Assembly: GCF_039540195.1 (NCBI RefSeq)
Contig: NZ_BAABEO010000019.1
Span: forward strand, 62,001-126,000
DNA from: Zafaria ginkgonis
Lineage (GTDB): Bacteria > Actinomycetota > Actinomycetes > Actinomycetales > Micrococcaceae
Length of the DNA: 64,000 nucleotides
Direction: 5' to 3'
Shown here: positions 51,375-60,808 of the stretch, piece by piece
Layout: every line of letters begins with the position of its first letter
Position numbering within the stretch: the first letter of the stretch is position 1
The notes under the pieces: model-generated
The model's database searches: none
Told to the model about the DNA's origin: nothing
What the model saw: only the letters and a program-made list of their open reading frames with translations
Made by a program: the position numbers and the translations under genes

Positions 51375-53753
51375 ATGGGGCATCGGCACATCCTGTGGTT
51401 CGATGAGGTCGGGCTCGGCGACATCGCGCAGGTCGGCGGCAAGAACGCGTCCCTGGGGGAGATGACCCGCACCCTGGCAACGGCCGGCGTGCGGGTTCCG
51501 GACGGTTTTGCGACGACCGCCGCCGCCTACCGCACCTTCCTGGCCGCCAACGGGCTCGAGCCCCGGCTCGCGGCCCTGCTCGAGGAACTCCGGGCCGGCC
51601 GGGCCGGCCTGCAGGCCACCGGTGCTGCCCTGCGCAGCCTCATCCTTGCCTCCACGCTACCGGAGGCCCTGGCCGGCGCCCTCCGCGAGGCCTACCGCAG
51701 CCTGGCCGGGCGTGCCGGCGCGGACCGGCCGGCGGTCGCCGTCCGCTCCAGCGCCACCGCCGAGGACCTGCCGAACGCCAGCTTCGCCGGCCAGCAGGAA
51801 ACCTACCTGAACATCACCGGGGAGGAGGACCTGCTCCAGGCCTGCCTGCGCTGCTACGCCTCCCTCTTCACCGACCGGGCGATCAGCTACCGGCAGGCGC
51901 AGGGTTTCGGCCACCTCGACGTCGCGCTGTCCGTGGGAGTCCAGCGTATGGTCCGCTCCGACGTCGGAGCCGCCGGCGTGATGTTCTCCATCGACCCGGA
52001 CACCGGGTTCCCGCGCACCGTCGTGGTCAGCGCGGCCTGGGGGCTGGGCGAAACGGTCGTGAAGGGCTCCGTGGACCCTGACCGCTACACCGTCTTCAAG
52101 CCACTGCTCGCCCGCCCGGAGGCCGCCCCCATCATCGGCGCCGCCATCGGCGGCAAGGAACGCAAGATGGTCCTGGCCGAGGACGGAAGCACCCTCACGG
52201 TCGCCACGAGCCCCGAGGAACGCCGCGCGCAGGTCCTCGACGAGCCGGAGGTCCTCCAACTGGCCCGCTGGGCGGTCGCCGTCGAGGAGCACTACGGCCG
52301 CCCGATGGATCTGGAATGGGCGAAGGACGGCGCCACGGGCGAACTCTTTATGGTCCAGGCCCGGCCGGAAACCGTCCAGGCGCGCCGGAGCGGGGACCGG
52401 TTCACCGTCCACCACCTCACCGGCAAGGGGCCCGTGCTGCTCACCGGCAGCGCGGTGGGCGAATCGATCGCGGTCGGCGGGGTCTGCCTGGTCCGCAGCC
52501 CGGCCGACCTCGCGGACTTCCGCGACGGCGCCATCCTGGTCACCGAGATGACGGACCCCGACTGGGTCCCGGTGATGCGCCGGGCCGCCGGCATCGTCAC
52601 CGACCATGGCGGCCCCACCAGCCATGCGGCGATCGTCAGCCGCGAACTGGGTGTTCCCGCCGTCGTTGGCACGGGGAACGCCACCGCGGCCCTCGCGGAC
52701 GGGGACGCGATCACGCTTTCCTGCGCCGAAGGCGAGCGGGGGCGCATCTATGCCGGCGCGCTGGCCTTCGAGACCGAAGACGTGGACCTCGGCGCCCTGC
52801 CGCACCCGCGCACGGACGTGATGGTGAACATCGCCGACCCCTCGGCCGCCTTCCGCTGGTGGCGCCTGCCGGCCGCCGGCGTCGGCCTGGCCCGGATGGA
52901 ATTCATCATCGGCAACCTGATCAAGGCCCACCCGATGGCCCTGGTCCACCCCGAACGCGTCCAGGACGCCGAGGCCCTGCGGCGCATCCGCGAGCTGGCG
53001 GCCGGCTTCGCCGACCCGATCGAATACTTCGTCCACACGCTGGCCCAGGGCATTGCCCGGCTGGCCGCCCCCTACCACCCGGGTCCGGCGATCGTGCGCC
53101 TGAGCGACTTCAAGTCCAACGAATACGCCCACCTGCTTGGCGGAGAGGGGTTCGAGCGGCCCGAGGAGAACCCCATGCTGGGCTTCCGCGGGGCCTCCCG
53201 CTACTACGACGAGCGCTACCGAGCGGGTTTCGAGCTCGAATGCCGCGCCCTGGTGCGGGTGCGCGAGCACCTGGGCTTCACGAACGTGGTGGTCATGGTG
53301 CCCTTCTGCCGCACCCCGGGGGAGGCGGACAAGGTCCTTGAGGTGATGGCGGCCAACGGGCTGGAGCGCGGCCGCAACGGCCTGCAGGTCTACGTGATGT
53401 GCGAGATCCCCTCCAACGTGGTGCTGGCCGAGGAGTTCGCCAAGCGCTTCGACGGCTTCTCGATCGGTTCCAACGACCTCACCCAGCTGGTCCTCGGCGT
53501 CGACCGCGACGCCGAGGACCTGGCGGCGCTGTTCGACGAGCGCGACCCCGCGGTCACCACGATGATCGCCGAGGCCATCCGCAAGGCCCACGCCGCCGGC
53601 ATCAAGATCGGCATCTGCGGCCAGGGCCCCAGCAACCACCCCGACTTCGCGGCCTTCCTGGTGCGGGAGGGCATCGACTCGATTTCCCTGAACCCGGACA
53701 GCTTCCTGCGCACCGTGCGCACGATCGCGGCGGCGGAAGCTCCCGGGCGTTAG
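51375..53753 (+). CDS. ppsA: Phosphoenolpyruvate synthase
   Basis: A 792-residue enzyme that makes phosphoenolpyruvate from pyruvate and ATP. The N-terminal ATP-grasp half shows VGGKNASLGEM, AVRSSATAEDLPNASFAGQQ and DLEWAKDG. The swivelling phospho-His domain has VTDHGGPTSHAAIVSREL, with His417 as the phosphorylated residue. The C-terminal PEP-utilising barrel shows RLSDFKSNEY, NPMLGFRG, EIPSN and FSIGSNDLTQL. Length and motif order fit PpsA rather than pyruvate phosphate dikinase. It stands alone and ends against the convergent BCCT gene with a 4-bp overlap. Confidence 0.95.
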   Translation: MGHRHILWFDEVGLGDIAQVGGKNASLGEMTRTLATAGVRVPDGFATTAAAYRTFLAANGLEPRLAALLEELRAGRAGLQATGAALRSLILASTLPEALAGALREAYRSLAGRAGADRPAVAVRSSATAEDLPNASFAGQQETYLNITGEEDLLQACLRCYASLFTDRAISYRQAQGFGHLDVALSVGVQRMVRSDVGAAGVMFSIDPDTGFPRTVVVSAAWGLGETVVKGSVDPDRYTVFKPLLARPEAAPIIGAAIGGKERKMVLAEDGSTLTVATSPEERRAQVLDEPEVLQLARWAVAVEEHYGRPMDLEWAKDGATGELFMVQARPETVQARRSGDRFTVHHLTGKGPVLLTGSAVGESIAVGGVCLVRSPADLADFRDGAILVTEMTDPDWVPVMRRAAGIVTDHGGPTSHAAIVSRELGVPAVVGTGNATAALADGDAITLSCAEGERGRIYAGALAFETEDVDLGALPHPRTDVMVNIADPSAAFRWWRLPAAGVGLARMEFIIGNLIKAHPMALVHPERVQDAEALRRIRELAAGFADPIEYFVHTLAQGIARLAAPYHPGPAIVRLSDFKSNEYAHLLGGEGFERPEENPMLGFRGASRYYDERYRAGFELECRALVRVREHLGFTNVVVMVPFCRTPGEADKVLEVMAANGLERGRNGLQVYVMCEIPSNVVLAEEFAKRFDGFSIGSNDLTQLVLGVDRDAEDLAALFDERDPAVTTMIAEAIRKAHAAGIKIGICGQGPSNHPDFAAFLVREGIDSISLNPDSFLRTVRTIAAAEAPGR

Positions 53754-55981
53754 GAATCCGCGGGCCCGATCTTCGCCACGGGGCCCGTGGCCGGTGCGGC
53801 CGGCGGGGTAAGCACGGAGGCGTAGTCGTGCTCGGTCGAGTACGCCAGGAAGCCCAGGTGAGCCTCGTAGCGGTCCAGCACGTCGTCGATGACCTGCTGG
53901 TGGGACAGGCCCACCAGGTCGTAGCCCTCGGAACCGGTCTGGGTGAACACCTCGCCCCGGTAGTAGACGTCCGGCTGGCCGGACATGCGCCCGCCGAACA
54001 TCGGCACCGGCGCCTCCACGGCCTGGACCTGGTAGTGGAAGTTGCGGTGCTCCGGAATGGCGACCACCAGCGTGGGGCTGGAAATGCCGATGTGATCGTT
54101 CGGCGCGAGGTCCAGGGTCGCCTGGTAGCCCTGCTGGGTGAACTCCTTGAGCACATCGGCCAGCGCCGGCTGCGCCGTGCGTTCCATGAACTGGGCCACC
54201 TGCCGTTTCGACGGGTAGGAGCGCATCCCCGCCAGCCGCTGGCGCCAGGTGCGTTCGGGCACGTGGCCGCCGTGCGCCGCCGCCGACTGCCGGCGCAGGA
54301 CCCGGCCCTCGCGCTCGGCCCGTTCCATCCGCAGGGCCTTGGAGAAGGAGGCCATCACCAGGTACGCGATGACGGTCACCGGCAGGGCGAAGATGAGGGT
54401 GGCGTGCTCCATGGTGGTCACGCCACCGGCGACCAGCATCGCGATGGTCAGCAGCGCCGTGAGCACCGCCCAGAAGATGCGCAGCCATTTGGCGCCGTCC
54501 TGGGACGGGTTCGGGATCGAGGAAGAGAAGTTGGACATCACCATGGCGCCGGAATTGGCGCTGGTCAGGTAGAACAGCAGGCCGGACAGCGTGCCCAGGC
54601 CGATCAGGAAGCCGGCGCCGGGGAACATCCCCAACAGGGCGTACCAGCCCTGTTCCGGGCTGTCCATGGCCAGTTGGGCGAACTCCGTGTTCCCGTTCAG
54701 GACCTCGTGCATGGCGCTGTTGCCGAAGACGCACACGATCAGGAAGTCGCACAGCACCGGGGCGGTGATGGCGGCGATGACGAACTCGCGCAGCGTCCGG
54801 CCACGCGAGATGCGGGCCAGGAACAGGCCCACGAAAGGCCCCCAGGCCAGCCAGAAGGCCCAGAAGAACAGCGTCCAGCTCGCCATCCACTCCGAGCCGC
54901 CCTCCTGGTAGGCGAAGGTCTGGAGGGTGCGGTCCGGCAGGGTGAAGATGAACCGGCCGATGTTCTCCACCAGCGAGTTGAGCAGGAACGCGGACTGCCC
55001 GGTCACCAGGATGTAGAGCAGCATGGCCGCCGCGCTCCACAGGTTCAGCTCGGAGATCCAGCGGATCCCCTTGTCCACGCCCGAGGTGCAGGCCGCGATG
55101 GTCATCACGACGGCGACGACCACCAGTGCGATCTGCAGGGACAGGCCCTGCTGCAGGCCGAACAGCAGGGCGAAGCCGACGTTCAGCAGCACCACGCCGA
55201 TGCCCATCGACGTGGCCACTCCGAAGACCGTGCCCACCAGGGTGACGATGTCGACGGCGTCGCCGATGCCTCCGCGGACGCGCTTGCCCAGCAGCGGATA
55301 CAGGGCCGCCCGGATGGACAGCGGCATGCCCCAGCGGTAGGCGAAGTAGCCCATGGCCATGCCAAGCAGCGCGTACATGGACCAGCCGGCCACGCCGTAG
55401 TGGAACATGGTCCAGATCACGGCATCCTGGGCGGCGGCGGCCGTTTGGCCAGCGCCCGCCGGCGGGGCCATGTACTGGGTGATGGGGCCGGTCACGGAAT
55501 AGAAGAGCATGTCGATGCCCACGCCGGCGGCGAACAGCATGGCCACCCAGGTGAAGAGCTTGTACTGCGGACGGGAGTGGTCCGGGCCCAGCCGGACCGA
55601 TCCCTCCTTGGAGAAGGCGACCCACAGCACGAACACGATCACCACGGTGACGGTGAGCACGTAGAACCAGCCCAGGTTCTCCGCGATCCAGGCGACCACG
55701 ACGCGCATGGTGGCGGCCGCGTTCGTGGGCATGAGGATCGCCCACACGGAGAAGGCGACGATGATGGCCGAAGCGATGATGAAGACACGCCAGTTGGTCC
55801 TGGGGCCGGGCTCCTCGATGAGCTCGGCCGGGGCCTTGCTGAGCTCCCGGCTGGAGACGGGAGGGCGGTTCCCCTCCTCGTCGCCGTTGCGGCGCCGTTC
55901 CGTGCCGCCCAGCTGGCGGCGTTGGATCGGCGCCTTTGGCGGCTCGTTCCCTGGGTGGCGCGTGTCTTCCGCTTCGGTCAT
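53750..55981 (-). CDS. betT: BCCT-family choline/betaine transporter with long C-terminal domain
   Basis: A 743-residue protein with AAGGAG before the ATG. A ~65-residue cytosolic head is followed by twelve membrane helices. The BCCT signature lies in TLFFWAFWLAWGPFVGLFLA, and MFHYGVAGWSMYALLGMAMG matches the conserved helix with the aromatic box. A ~190-residue C-terminal cytosolic part (including the YYRGEVFTQTGSEGYDLVGL region) resembles the regulatory tail of BetT-type choline carriers. It imports choline or betaine for osmotic protection, probably with Na+ or H+. It is divergent from the siderophore cluster. Confidence 0.9.
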   Translation of the reverse strand: MTEAEDTRHPGNEPPKAPIQRRQLGGTERRRNGDEEGNRPPVSSRELSKAPAELIEEPGPRTNWRVFIIASAIIVAFSVWAILMPTNAAATMRVVVAWIAENLGWFYVLTVTVVIVFVLWVAFSKEGSVRLGPDHSRPQYKLFTWVAMLFAAGVGIDMLFYSVTGPITQYMAPPAGAGQTAAAAQDAVIWTMFHYGVAGWSMYALLGMAMGYFAYRWGMPLSIRAALYPLLGKRVRGGIGDAVDIVTLVGTVFGVATSMGIGVVLLNVGFALLFGLQQGLSLQIALVVVAVVMTIAACTSGVDKGIRWISELNLWSAAAMLLYILVTGQSAFLLNSLVENIGRFIFTLPDRTLQTFAYQEGGSEWMASWTLFFWAFWLAWGPFVGLFLARISRGRTLREFVIAAITAPVLCDFLIVCVFGNSAMHEVLNGNTEFAQLAMDSPEQGWYALLGMFPGAGFLIGLGTLSGLLFYLTSANSGAMVMSNFSSSIPNPSQDGAKWLRIFWAVLTALLTIAMLVAGGVTTMEHATLIFALPVTVIAYLVMASFSKALRMERAEREGRVLRRQSAAAHGGHVPERTWRQRLAGMRSYPSKRQVAQFMERTAQPALADVLKEFTQQGYQATLDLAPNDHIGISSPTLVVAIPEHRNFHYQVQAVEAPVPMFGGRMSGQPDVYYRGEVFTQTGSEGYDLVGLSHQQVIDDVLDRYEAHLGFLAYSTEHDYASVLTPPAAPATGPVAKIGPADS

Positions 55982-56174
55982 GCAGTGCTCCTTCGATCGG
56001 CAACGGGGGCGGGCCGAGGTCAGGGTGCATGGAAGTCGGCGGCCTTGGTTCCGGAAGGAGGGGGCCGTTCACACTCGGGCATCGTGTCGTGCGGCCTGCC
56101 CATCCATTTTAGCCCGGCGCCGGGACCCGCACCGCAGGCCGGGCACCGTAGCAGCAAAGCGTGCCTGCCCCAAG

Positions 56175-56190
56175 GTTAGGTTGACCTAAC
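56175..56190. promoter_or_regulatory. Iron box 1 (DtxR/IdeR-type operator)
   Basis: GTTAGGTTGACCTAAC is a perfect 7-bp inverted repeat around TG and matches the core of the DtxR/IdeR iron-box consensus. It lies ~125 bp before the isochorismatase start, in the divergent gap with betT. With iron bound the repressor would block the siderophore genes. Confidence 0.85.
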
Positions 56191-56228
56191 AAGTAATGAA
56201 AGCGAAACATTACCGTGACATTTTGGAG

Positions 56229-56242
56229 TAAGGCGAGCCTTA
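56229..56242. promoter_or_regulatory. Iron box 2 (DtxR/IdeR-type operator)
   Basis: TAAGGCGAGCCTTA is a perfect 6-bp inverted repeat around GA, a second DtxR/IdeR-like site 54 bp (centre to centre 53) after the first and 71 bp before the first siderophore gene. The AT-rich DNA between the two boxes is likely to hold the promoter. Confidence 0.75.
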
Positions 56243-56313
56243 GCTAACGTGATGGGCGTGGCGCATTGCTCACCGCCACGCCCCCTCCTCTCTTCAGAAA
56301 GGCGGACATCGCC

Positions 56314-56976
56314 ATGGGACTTCCCGCCATCGCCCCGTACAGCTGGAACGCCGACGCCGACCTCGGCCCCTCCCGGGTCGAGTGGACCGTCGATCCCGCA
56401 CGGGCCGTCCTGCTGGTCCACGACATGCAGGAGTACTTCGTCGGCGTCTTCGACCGCGGCGACGCGCACGCCCAGATCAACGCCGCCATCCGCAACATCG
56501 CGGCACTCAAGGAAGCCGCCGCTGCCGCCGGCATCCCCGTGGTCTACACCGCCCAGCCGCCGAATCAGGACCCGGCAGAACGGGCGTTGCTGACCGACTT
56601 CTGGGGCGCCGGACTCATCGACGACGGCCGCGAACGGATCATCGGCCAGCTCGCTCCCGGCTTGGGTGACGAGGTCCTCACCAAGTGGCGCTACAGTGCG
56701 TTCGCCAAGTCCCCGCTGCAGGAGATGCTGGACACCTGGGGCCGGGACCAGTTGCTGATCACTGGCGTCTACGCGCACATCGGCTGCCTGACCACCGCGC
56801 TGGACGCCTTCATGCGCGACGTGCAGCCCTTCCTGGTGGCCGACGCCCTGGCCGACTTCTCGCTCGAGGACCACGAGATGGCCGTGCGCTATGCCGCCTC
56901 CCGCTGCGCCCAGGTCCACGGCACCTCCACCGTGCTGGCCGGATTGGGTTCGGCGGCCCTCGCGGGCGCCCGGTGA
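56314..56976 (+). CDS. Isochorismatase (EntB N-terminal type, no carrier domain)
   Basis: A 220-residue enzyme starting MGLPAIAPYSWNADADLG. It splits isochorismate to 2,3-dihydro-2,3-dihydroxybenzoate and pyruvate. AVLLVHDMQEYFVG carries the catalytic Asp and GVYAHIGCLTTALDAF the Cys-loop; KWRYSAFAKSPLQEML holds the Lys. EntB of enteric bacteria is ~285 residues with an aryl carrier domain; here the chain stops after the hydrolase, and the carrier is a separate gene at 62181. First gene behind the two iron boxes; overlaps entA by GTGA. Confidence 0.92.
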   Translation: MGLPAIAPYSWNADADLGPSRVEWTVDPARAVLLVHDMQEYFVGVFDRGDAHAQINAAIRNIAALKEAAAAAGIPVVYTAQPPNQDPAERALLTDFWGAGLIDDGRERIIGQLAPGLGDEVLTKWRYSAFAKSPLQEMLDTWGRDQLLITGVYAHIGCLTTALDAFMRDVQPFLVADALADFSLEDHEMAVRYAASRCAQVHGTSTVLAGLGSAALAGAR

Positions 56977-57755
56977 CCGCCGTGCAGGCCCCGGTGGAGG
57001 ACCTTCCGGCGGCCGGGGCACCCCTGGTCGTGGTGACCGGGGCCGCCGGTGGCCTGGGCAGCGCCATCGCCGCCACGCTCGAGGCGCAGGGCTACGACGT
57101 GCTCCCCGTGGACCGGGCCGGGGACGGCGTCCTGCGGCTGGACCTGGCCGATGCGGCGTCAACCACGGTGCTGCGCGACGCGCTCGCCCACCGCGCCGCC
57201 GCCGGGACCCGGGTCCACGGACTGGTCAACGTCGCCGGAGTGCTCGCCACGGGCCGGCTGATGGACCTCGCCGCCGGCGACTGGGACCGGATGCACGCGG
57301 TCAACGCCCGCGGCGTCTTCCTGGCGTCGCAGACCGTGGCGCGCGTGATGGTCGCCCAGCAGCCCGCCGACCCGGCGAACGCGCGGGCGATCGTCACCGT
57401 CAGCTCCAACGCGGGCAACACTCCGCGCGACGGGCTGGGCGGCTACGCGGCCTCCAAGGCCGCCGCCACCATGGCCACCCGCTCGCTGGCCCTGGAACTG
57501 GCCGGGCACGGCATCCGCGCCAACGTCGTCAGCCCCGGCTCCACGGACACCCCGATGCTGCACGCGATGGCCCCGGGCGGAGCCGACGAGGCCGCCCTCG
57601 TGGCCGGCGATCCGTCCCGGCACCGCGCCGGCATCCCGCTGGGCCGGATCGCGGTCCCCGCCGACGTCGCCAGCGTCGTCGGCTTCCTGCTCTCCGGCGC
57701 GGCCCGCCACATGACCGGGCAGGACCTGACCGTCGACGGCGGAGCCACCTACTAG
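56973..57755 (+). CDS. entA: 2,3-dihydro-2,3-dihydroxybenzoate dehydrogenase
   Basis: A 260-residue SDR from a GTG that overlaps the isochorismatase stop. TGAAGGLGSAIA is the NAD site, VNVAGVL the NNAG-equivalent, VTVSSNAGNTPR and GGYAASKAA hold the Ser-Tyr-Lys set. It oxidises the dihydrodiol to 2,3-dihydroxybenzoate. Context with entC, entE and the isochorismatase gives the assignment; the fold alone would only say SDR. Confidence 0.9.
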   Translation: MTAVQAPVEDLPAAGAPLVVVTGAAGGLGSAIAATLEAQGYDVLPVDRAGDGVLRLDLADAASTTVLRDALAHRAAAGTRVHGLVNVAGVLATGRLMDLAAGDWDRMHAVNARGVFLASQTVARVMVAQQPADPANARAIVTVSSNAGNTPRDGLGGYAASKAAATMATRSLALELAGHGIRANVVSPGSTDTPMLHAMAPGGADEAALVAGDPSRHRAGIPLGRIAVPADVASVVGFLLSGAARHMTGQDLTVDGGATY

Positions 57756-57881
57756 CCCCGCCGCACCGCCCGGAGCCTCACACCCGAAGCCCCATGCCCC
57801 GCAATACCGCCAGGCCCGCTCCGGGCCCGCGCCGCCACGGCGCCGCCGAACCCCTTCTCCCTTCCCGAGGAGCCTTTCGCC

Positions 57882-59120
57882 ATGACTTCACGAACCGCCG
57901 CCACGGCCCTGTCCGATCGGGCAGTTCCCGATCCGGCCCTCTCGGATCAGGCCCTGCCTGGTCCGGTTGTGCCCGCCGCGGACCGCCGCGCCGCCGGCTT
58001 CCGCTTCGCCTCCTACGGGCGCGCCCTGACCGGACACGGCCTGCGCGCCCGGCTGGACCCCGCCCGTGCCCGGAGCGTCGGGCTGGCAACGGCAGCCCGG
58101 GACCTCCTGGCCGACGCCGGACCCGGCGCCGTGCTGGTGGGCATGATCCCCTTTGCCCCGGACGCGGACCCGCACCTCTACATCCCCGACTCGGTCGAGG
58201 CCGCCCCGCTGCGCGCCGCCGCATCCTCCTCCGTCTCCGCCTCCTCCACCCCGAATCCCCTGGCCGGACTGGCCGGAGCGGAGAACCCCGGATACCGGGA
58301 TGCGGTGGCCCGCGCCGTCGAGCGCATCGGCTCCGGGGACCTGTCCAAGGTCGTGCTGGCCCGCAGCCTGGACGCGGTCGCCGGCCGGGACTGGGACGCG
58401 GCCGCGGTGTGGGAGCGCCTGCACCGGCAGAACCCGGCCGGGCACAGCTTCATGGTGCGTCTGCCGGACGGCTCCGGAACGGTGGTCGGCAACAGCCCCG
58501 AACTGGTCGCCGGCGTCCGCCACGGCCGCCTCTCCAGCCACCCGCTGGCCGGCAGCGCCGCCCGGCAGGAGGACCCCGCCGCGGACCGGGCCACCGCCTC
58601 CACGCTGGCGCGATCGGCCAAGGACCTCGCCGAACACGCCTTCGTCGTGGACCACATCCGCACCGCGCTTGAACCGCTGTGCGCCGACCTCGACGTCCCC
58701 GCCGTTCCGGACCTGCTGCCCACCGGCCAGCTCTGGCACCTGGGCACCCTGGTGCGCGGCACCCTCCACGAGGGCCTGAACTGCCTCGACGCCGCCCTGG
58801 CCGTCCACCCCACCCCCGCCATCTGCGGCACCCCGGTCGGCGCGGCCCGGGCGGCCATCGCCGAACTGGAGCCCGAGGACCGCGGCTTCTACGGCGGCCT
58901 GGTGGGCTGGATGGATGCCGACGGGGCAGGCGAATGGGCGCTGCTGCTGCGCAGCGCCGTGCTCACCGGACCGATCGCCCGGCTGCACGCCGGGGCCGGC
59001 ATCGTCGCCGGCTCCGACCCGGAGGCCGAACACCGCGAAACCGCCACCAAGTTCGGCACCATGCTGGCCGGGCTGGGCATCACCGGGCTGGACATCACCG
59101 GAACGGGGGCCAACGCATGA
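57882..59120 (+). CDS. entC: Isochorismate synthase
   Basis: A 412-residue enzyme with CGAGGAG before the ATG. It turns chorismate into isochorismate. The chorismate-binding core shows YRDAVARAVERIGSGDLSKV, 'SPELVAGVRHGRLSSHPLAG', HPTPAICGTP, and RGFYGGLVGWMDADGAGEWA. The ~40-residue N-terminal head is low in complexity, with repeated 'xxPDPALSDQ'-type units, and is probably disordered. A 126-base gap separates it from entA; its stop overlaps entE by ATGA. Confidence 0.93.
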   Translation: MTSRTAATALSDRAVPDPALSDQALPGPVVPAADRRAAGFRFASYGRALTGHGLRARLDPARARSVGLATAARDLLADAGPGAVLVGMIPFAPDADPHLYIPDSVEAAPLRAAASSSVSASSTPNPLAGLAGAENPGYRDAVARAVERIGSGDLSKVVLARSLDAVAGRDWDAAAVWERLHRQNPAGHSFMVRLPDGSGTVVGNSPELVAGVRHGRLSSHPLAGSAARQEDPAADRATASTLARSAKDLAEHAFVVDHIRTALEPLCADLDVPAVPDLLPTGQLWHLGTLVRGTLHEGLNCLDAALAVHPTPAICGTPVGAARAAIAELEPEDRGFYGGLVGWMDADGAGEWALLLRSAVLTGPIARLHAGAGIVAGSDPEAEHRETATKFGTMLAGLGITGLDITGTGANA

Positions 59121-60808
59121 GCGCCGGCACCGGCACCCTCGCCACCGAAACCTTGGCCGGCCAGGCCGTAGCCGCCGACGCCTACGATCCGATGCTGGAC
59201 GGCGTCGTGCCCTACCCGCGCGACGTCGCCGACCGCTACCTCGCCGCCGGCTACTGGGGCGACCGCACCCTGGACCGCCTGGTGCGCGACACCGCCGCCC
59301 GGCGCCCGCACCATCCGGCCGTCATCGACCGTGACCGCACCGCCACCTACGCCGAACTGGTGAAGCGCTTCGACGCCGCGGCCGCCGCGCTGCGCGCCCG
59401 CGGAGTGGCGCCGGGGGACCGGGTGCTGATCCACCTGCCCAACGTCCTGGAGTTCTTCGACGCCGTCTACGGCACCATCAGCCTGGGCGCGCTGCCCGTG
59501 TTCGCCGTGCACACCCACCGGCACGCCGAGATGGAGCACCTGGCGCAGGCCTCCGGAGCCGTGCTGCTGCTCACCAGCCGCCAGATCCCCGGCCTGGACG
59601 CGGACGCGTTCGCCGCCGAGCTCGCCGCCCGGCTGCCCGGCCTGCCGCTCGCCTACGCCGAAGACCTGTGCGCGGAGCACCCGGACGGCGCCGTCCGCGC
59701 GGCGGAAACCCCGGCGCCCTGCCCGCGCCCGGCGCACGCGGCGGCGTTCCTGCAGCTCTCCGGCGGCACCACCGGACGGCCCAAGCTGATCCCGCGCACC
59801 CACCGCGACTACGCGTACTCGGTGGAGCGCAGCGCCGAGGTCTGCGGGCTGGACGACTCCACCGTGTTCCTGGCCGGCATCCCCCTGGCCCACAACTTCG
59901 CCGCCAGCTCCCCGGGCTACATGGGCGTGCTCGCCACCGGCGGCACCGTTGTGGCCGCCCTCAACGGCAGCCCGGACCTGGTCTTCGGGCTCGTCGAACG
60001 CCACCGGGTGACCCTGGCCGCGGCCGTCCCGCCGCTCGCGCTGTCCTGGCTGAACTCCCCGGCCCGCTCCCGCTACGACCTCTCCGCCTGGAAGGTCCTC
60101 CAGGTGGGCGGGGCCAAGCTGGCCCGCGCCACCGCCGAGCGCATCGAGCCGGAACTGGGCCCGCGGCTGCAGCAGGTGTTCGGCATGGCCGAGGGCCTGG
60201 TCTGCTACACCGGACTCGACGACGACGCGGATACCGTCCTGGGCACCCAAGGCCGGCCCATGTCCGACGCCGACGAGGTCCTGGTGCTCGACGACGACGG
60301 CCGCCCGGTCCCGGACGGCAGCCCCGGCAACCTGTGGGTCCGCGGCCCGTACACGATCCGCGGCTACTACGGGAACCCGCCGGCGAACGCCGCCTCCTTC
60401 ACCGAGGACGGCTTCTACGGCTCCGGCGACATCGTCATCCGCCACCCCAACGGGTGCCTGAGCGTCGTCGGCCGGACCAAGGACATCATCAACCGCGGCG
60501 GCGAAAAGGTCTCCCCGGACGAGGTCGAGGGCGCCCTGCTGCGCCATCCGGGCGTGCACGACGCCAGCCTGGTCGGCGAACCGGACGAGGCCCTCGGCGA
60601 GCGCACCCACGCCTACGTGGTCCCGCGCGCCGGGGCCGAGCCGCCCAAGGCCAAGGCGCTGCGCGCCTGGCTGCGCACCTCCGGCCTGGCCGACCACAAG
60701 GTCCCCGACCTGGTCACCGTCGTCGATCGCCTGCCCACCACCCATGTCGGCAAGATCAGCCGCACCACCCTGCGGCCCGCCCCGCGCCTTCCCCAAGGAG
60801 AATCATGA
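59117..60808 (+). CDS. entE: 2,3-dihydroxybenzoate-AMP ligase
   Basis: A 563-residue adenylating enzyme. It activates 2,3-dihydroxybenzoate with ATP and loads it on the aryl carrier protein. 'YPRDVADRYLAAGYWGDRTL' is typical of the DHB/salicylate ligases. LQLSGGTTGRPKLIPRTH is the phosphate loop, FGMAEGLVCYT the A5 motif, YGSGDIVIRH and GRTKDIINRGGEKVSPDEVE the hinge, and THVGKISRTTL carries the final Lys. Coupled on both sides by ATGA overlaps (entC and the N-hydroxylase). Confidence 0.95.
   Translation: MSAGTGTLATETLAGQAVAADAYDPMLDGVVPYPRDVADRYLAAGYWGDRTLDRLVRDTAARRPHHPAVIDRDRTATYAELVKRFDAAAAALRARGVAPGDRVLIHLPNVLEFFDAVYGTISLGALPVFAVHTHRHAEMEHLAQASGAVLLLTSRQIPGLDADAFAAELAARLPGLPLAYAEDLCAEHPDGAVRAAETPAPCPRPAHAAAFLQLSGGTTGRPKLIPRTHRDYAYSVERSAEVCGLDDSTVFLAGIPLAHNFAASSPGYMGVLATGGTVVAALNGSPDLVFGLVERHRVTLAAAVPPLALSWLNSPARSRYDLSAWKVLQVGGAKLARATAERIEPELGPRLQQVFGMAEGLVCYTGLDDDADTVLGTQGRPMSDADEVLVLDDDGRPVPDGSPGNLWVRGPYTIRGYYGNPPANAASFTEDGFYGSGDIVIRHPNGCLSVVGRTKDIINRGGEKVSPDEVEGALLRHPGVHDASLVGEPDEALGERTHAYVVPRAGAEPPKAKALRAWLRTSGLADHKVPDLVTVVDRLPTTHVGKISRTTLRPAPRLPQGES

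Noticed and set aside
51657..56072. A 1471-residue minus-strand frame across ppsA and the transporter
   Set aside because: Shadow of ppsA (antisense) and of the transporter (other frame); composition is His/Arg/Gly-rich and no motif is present.
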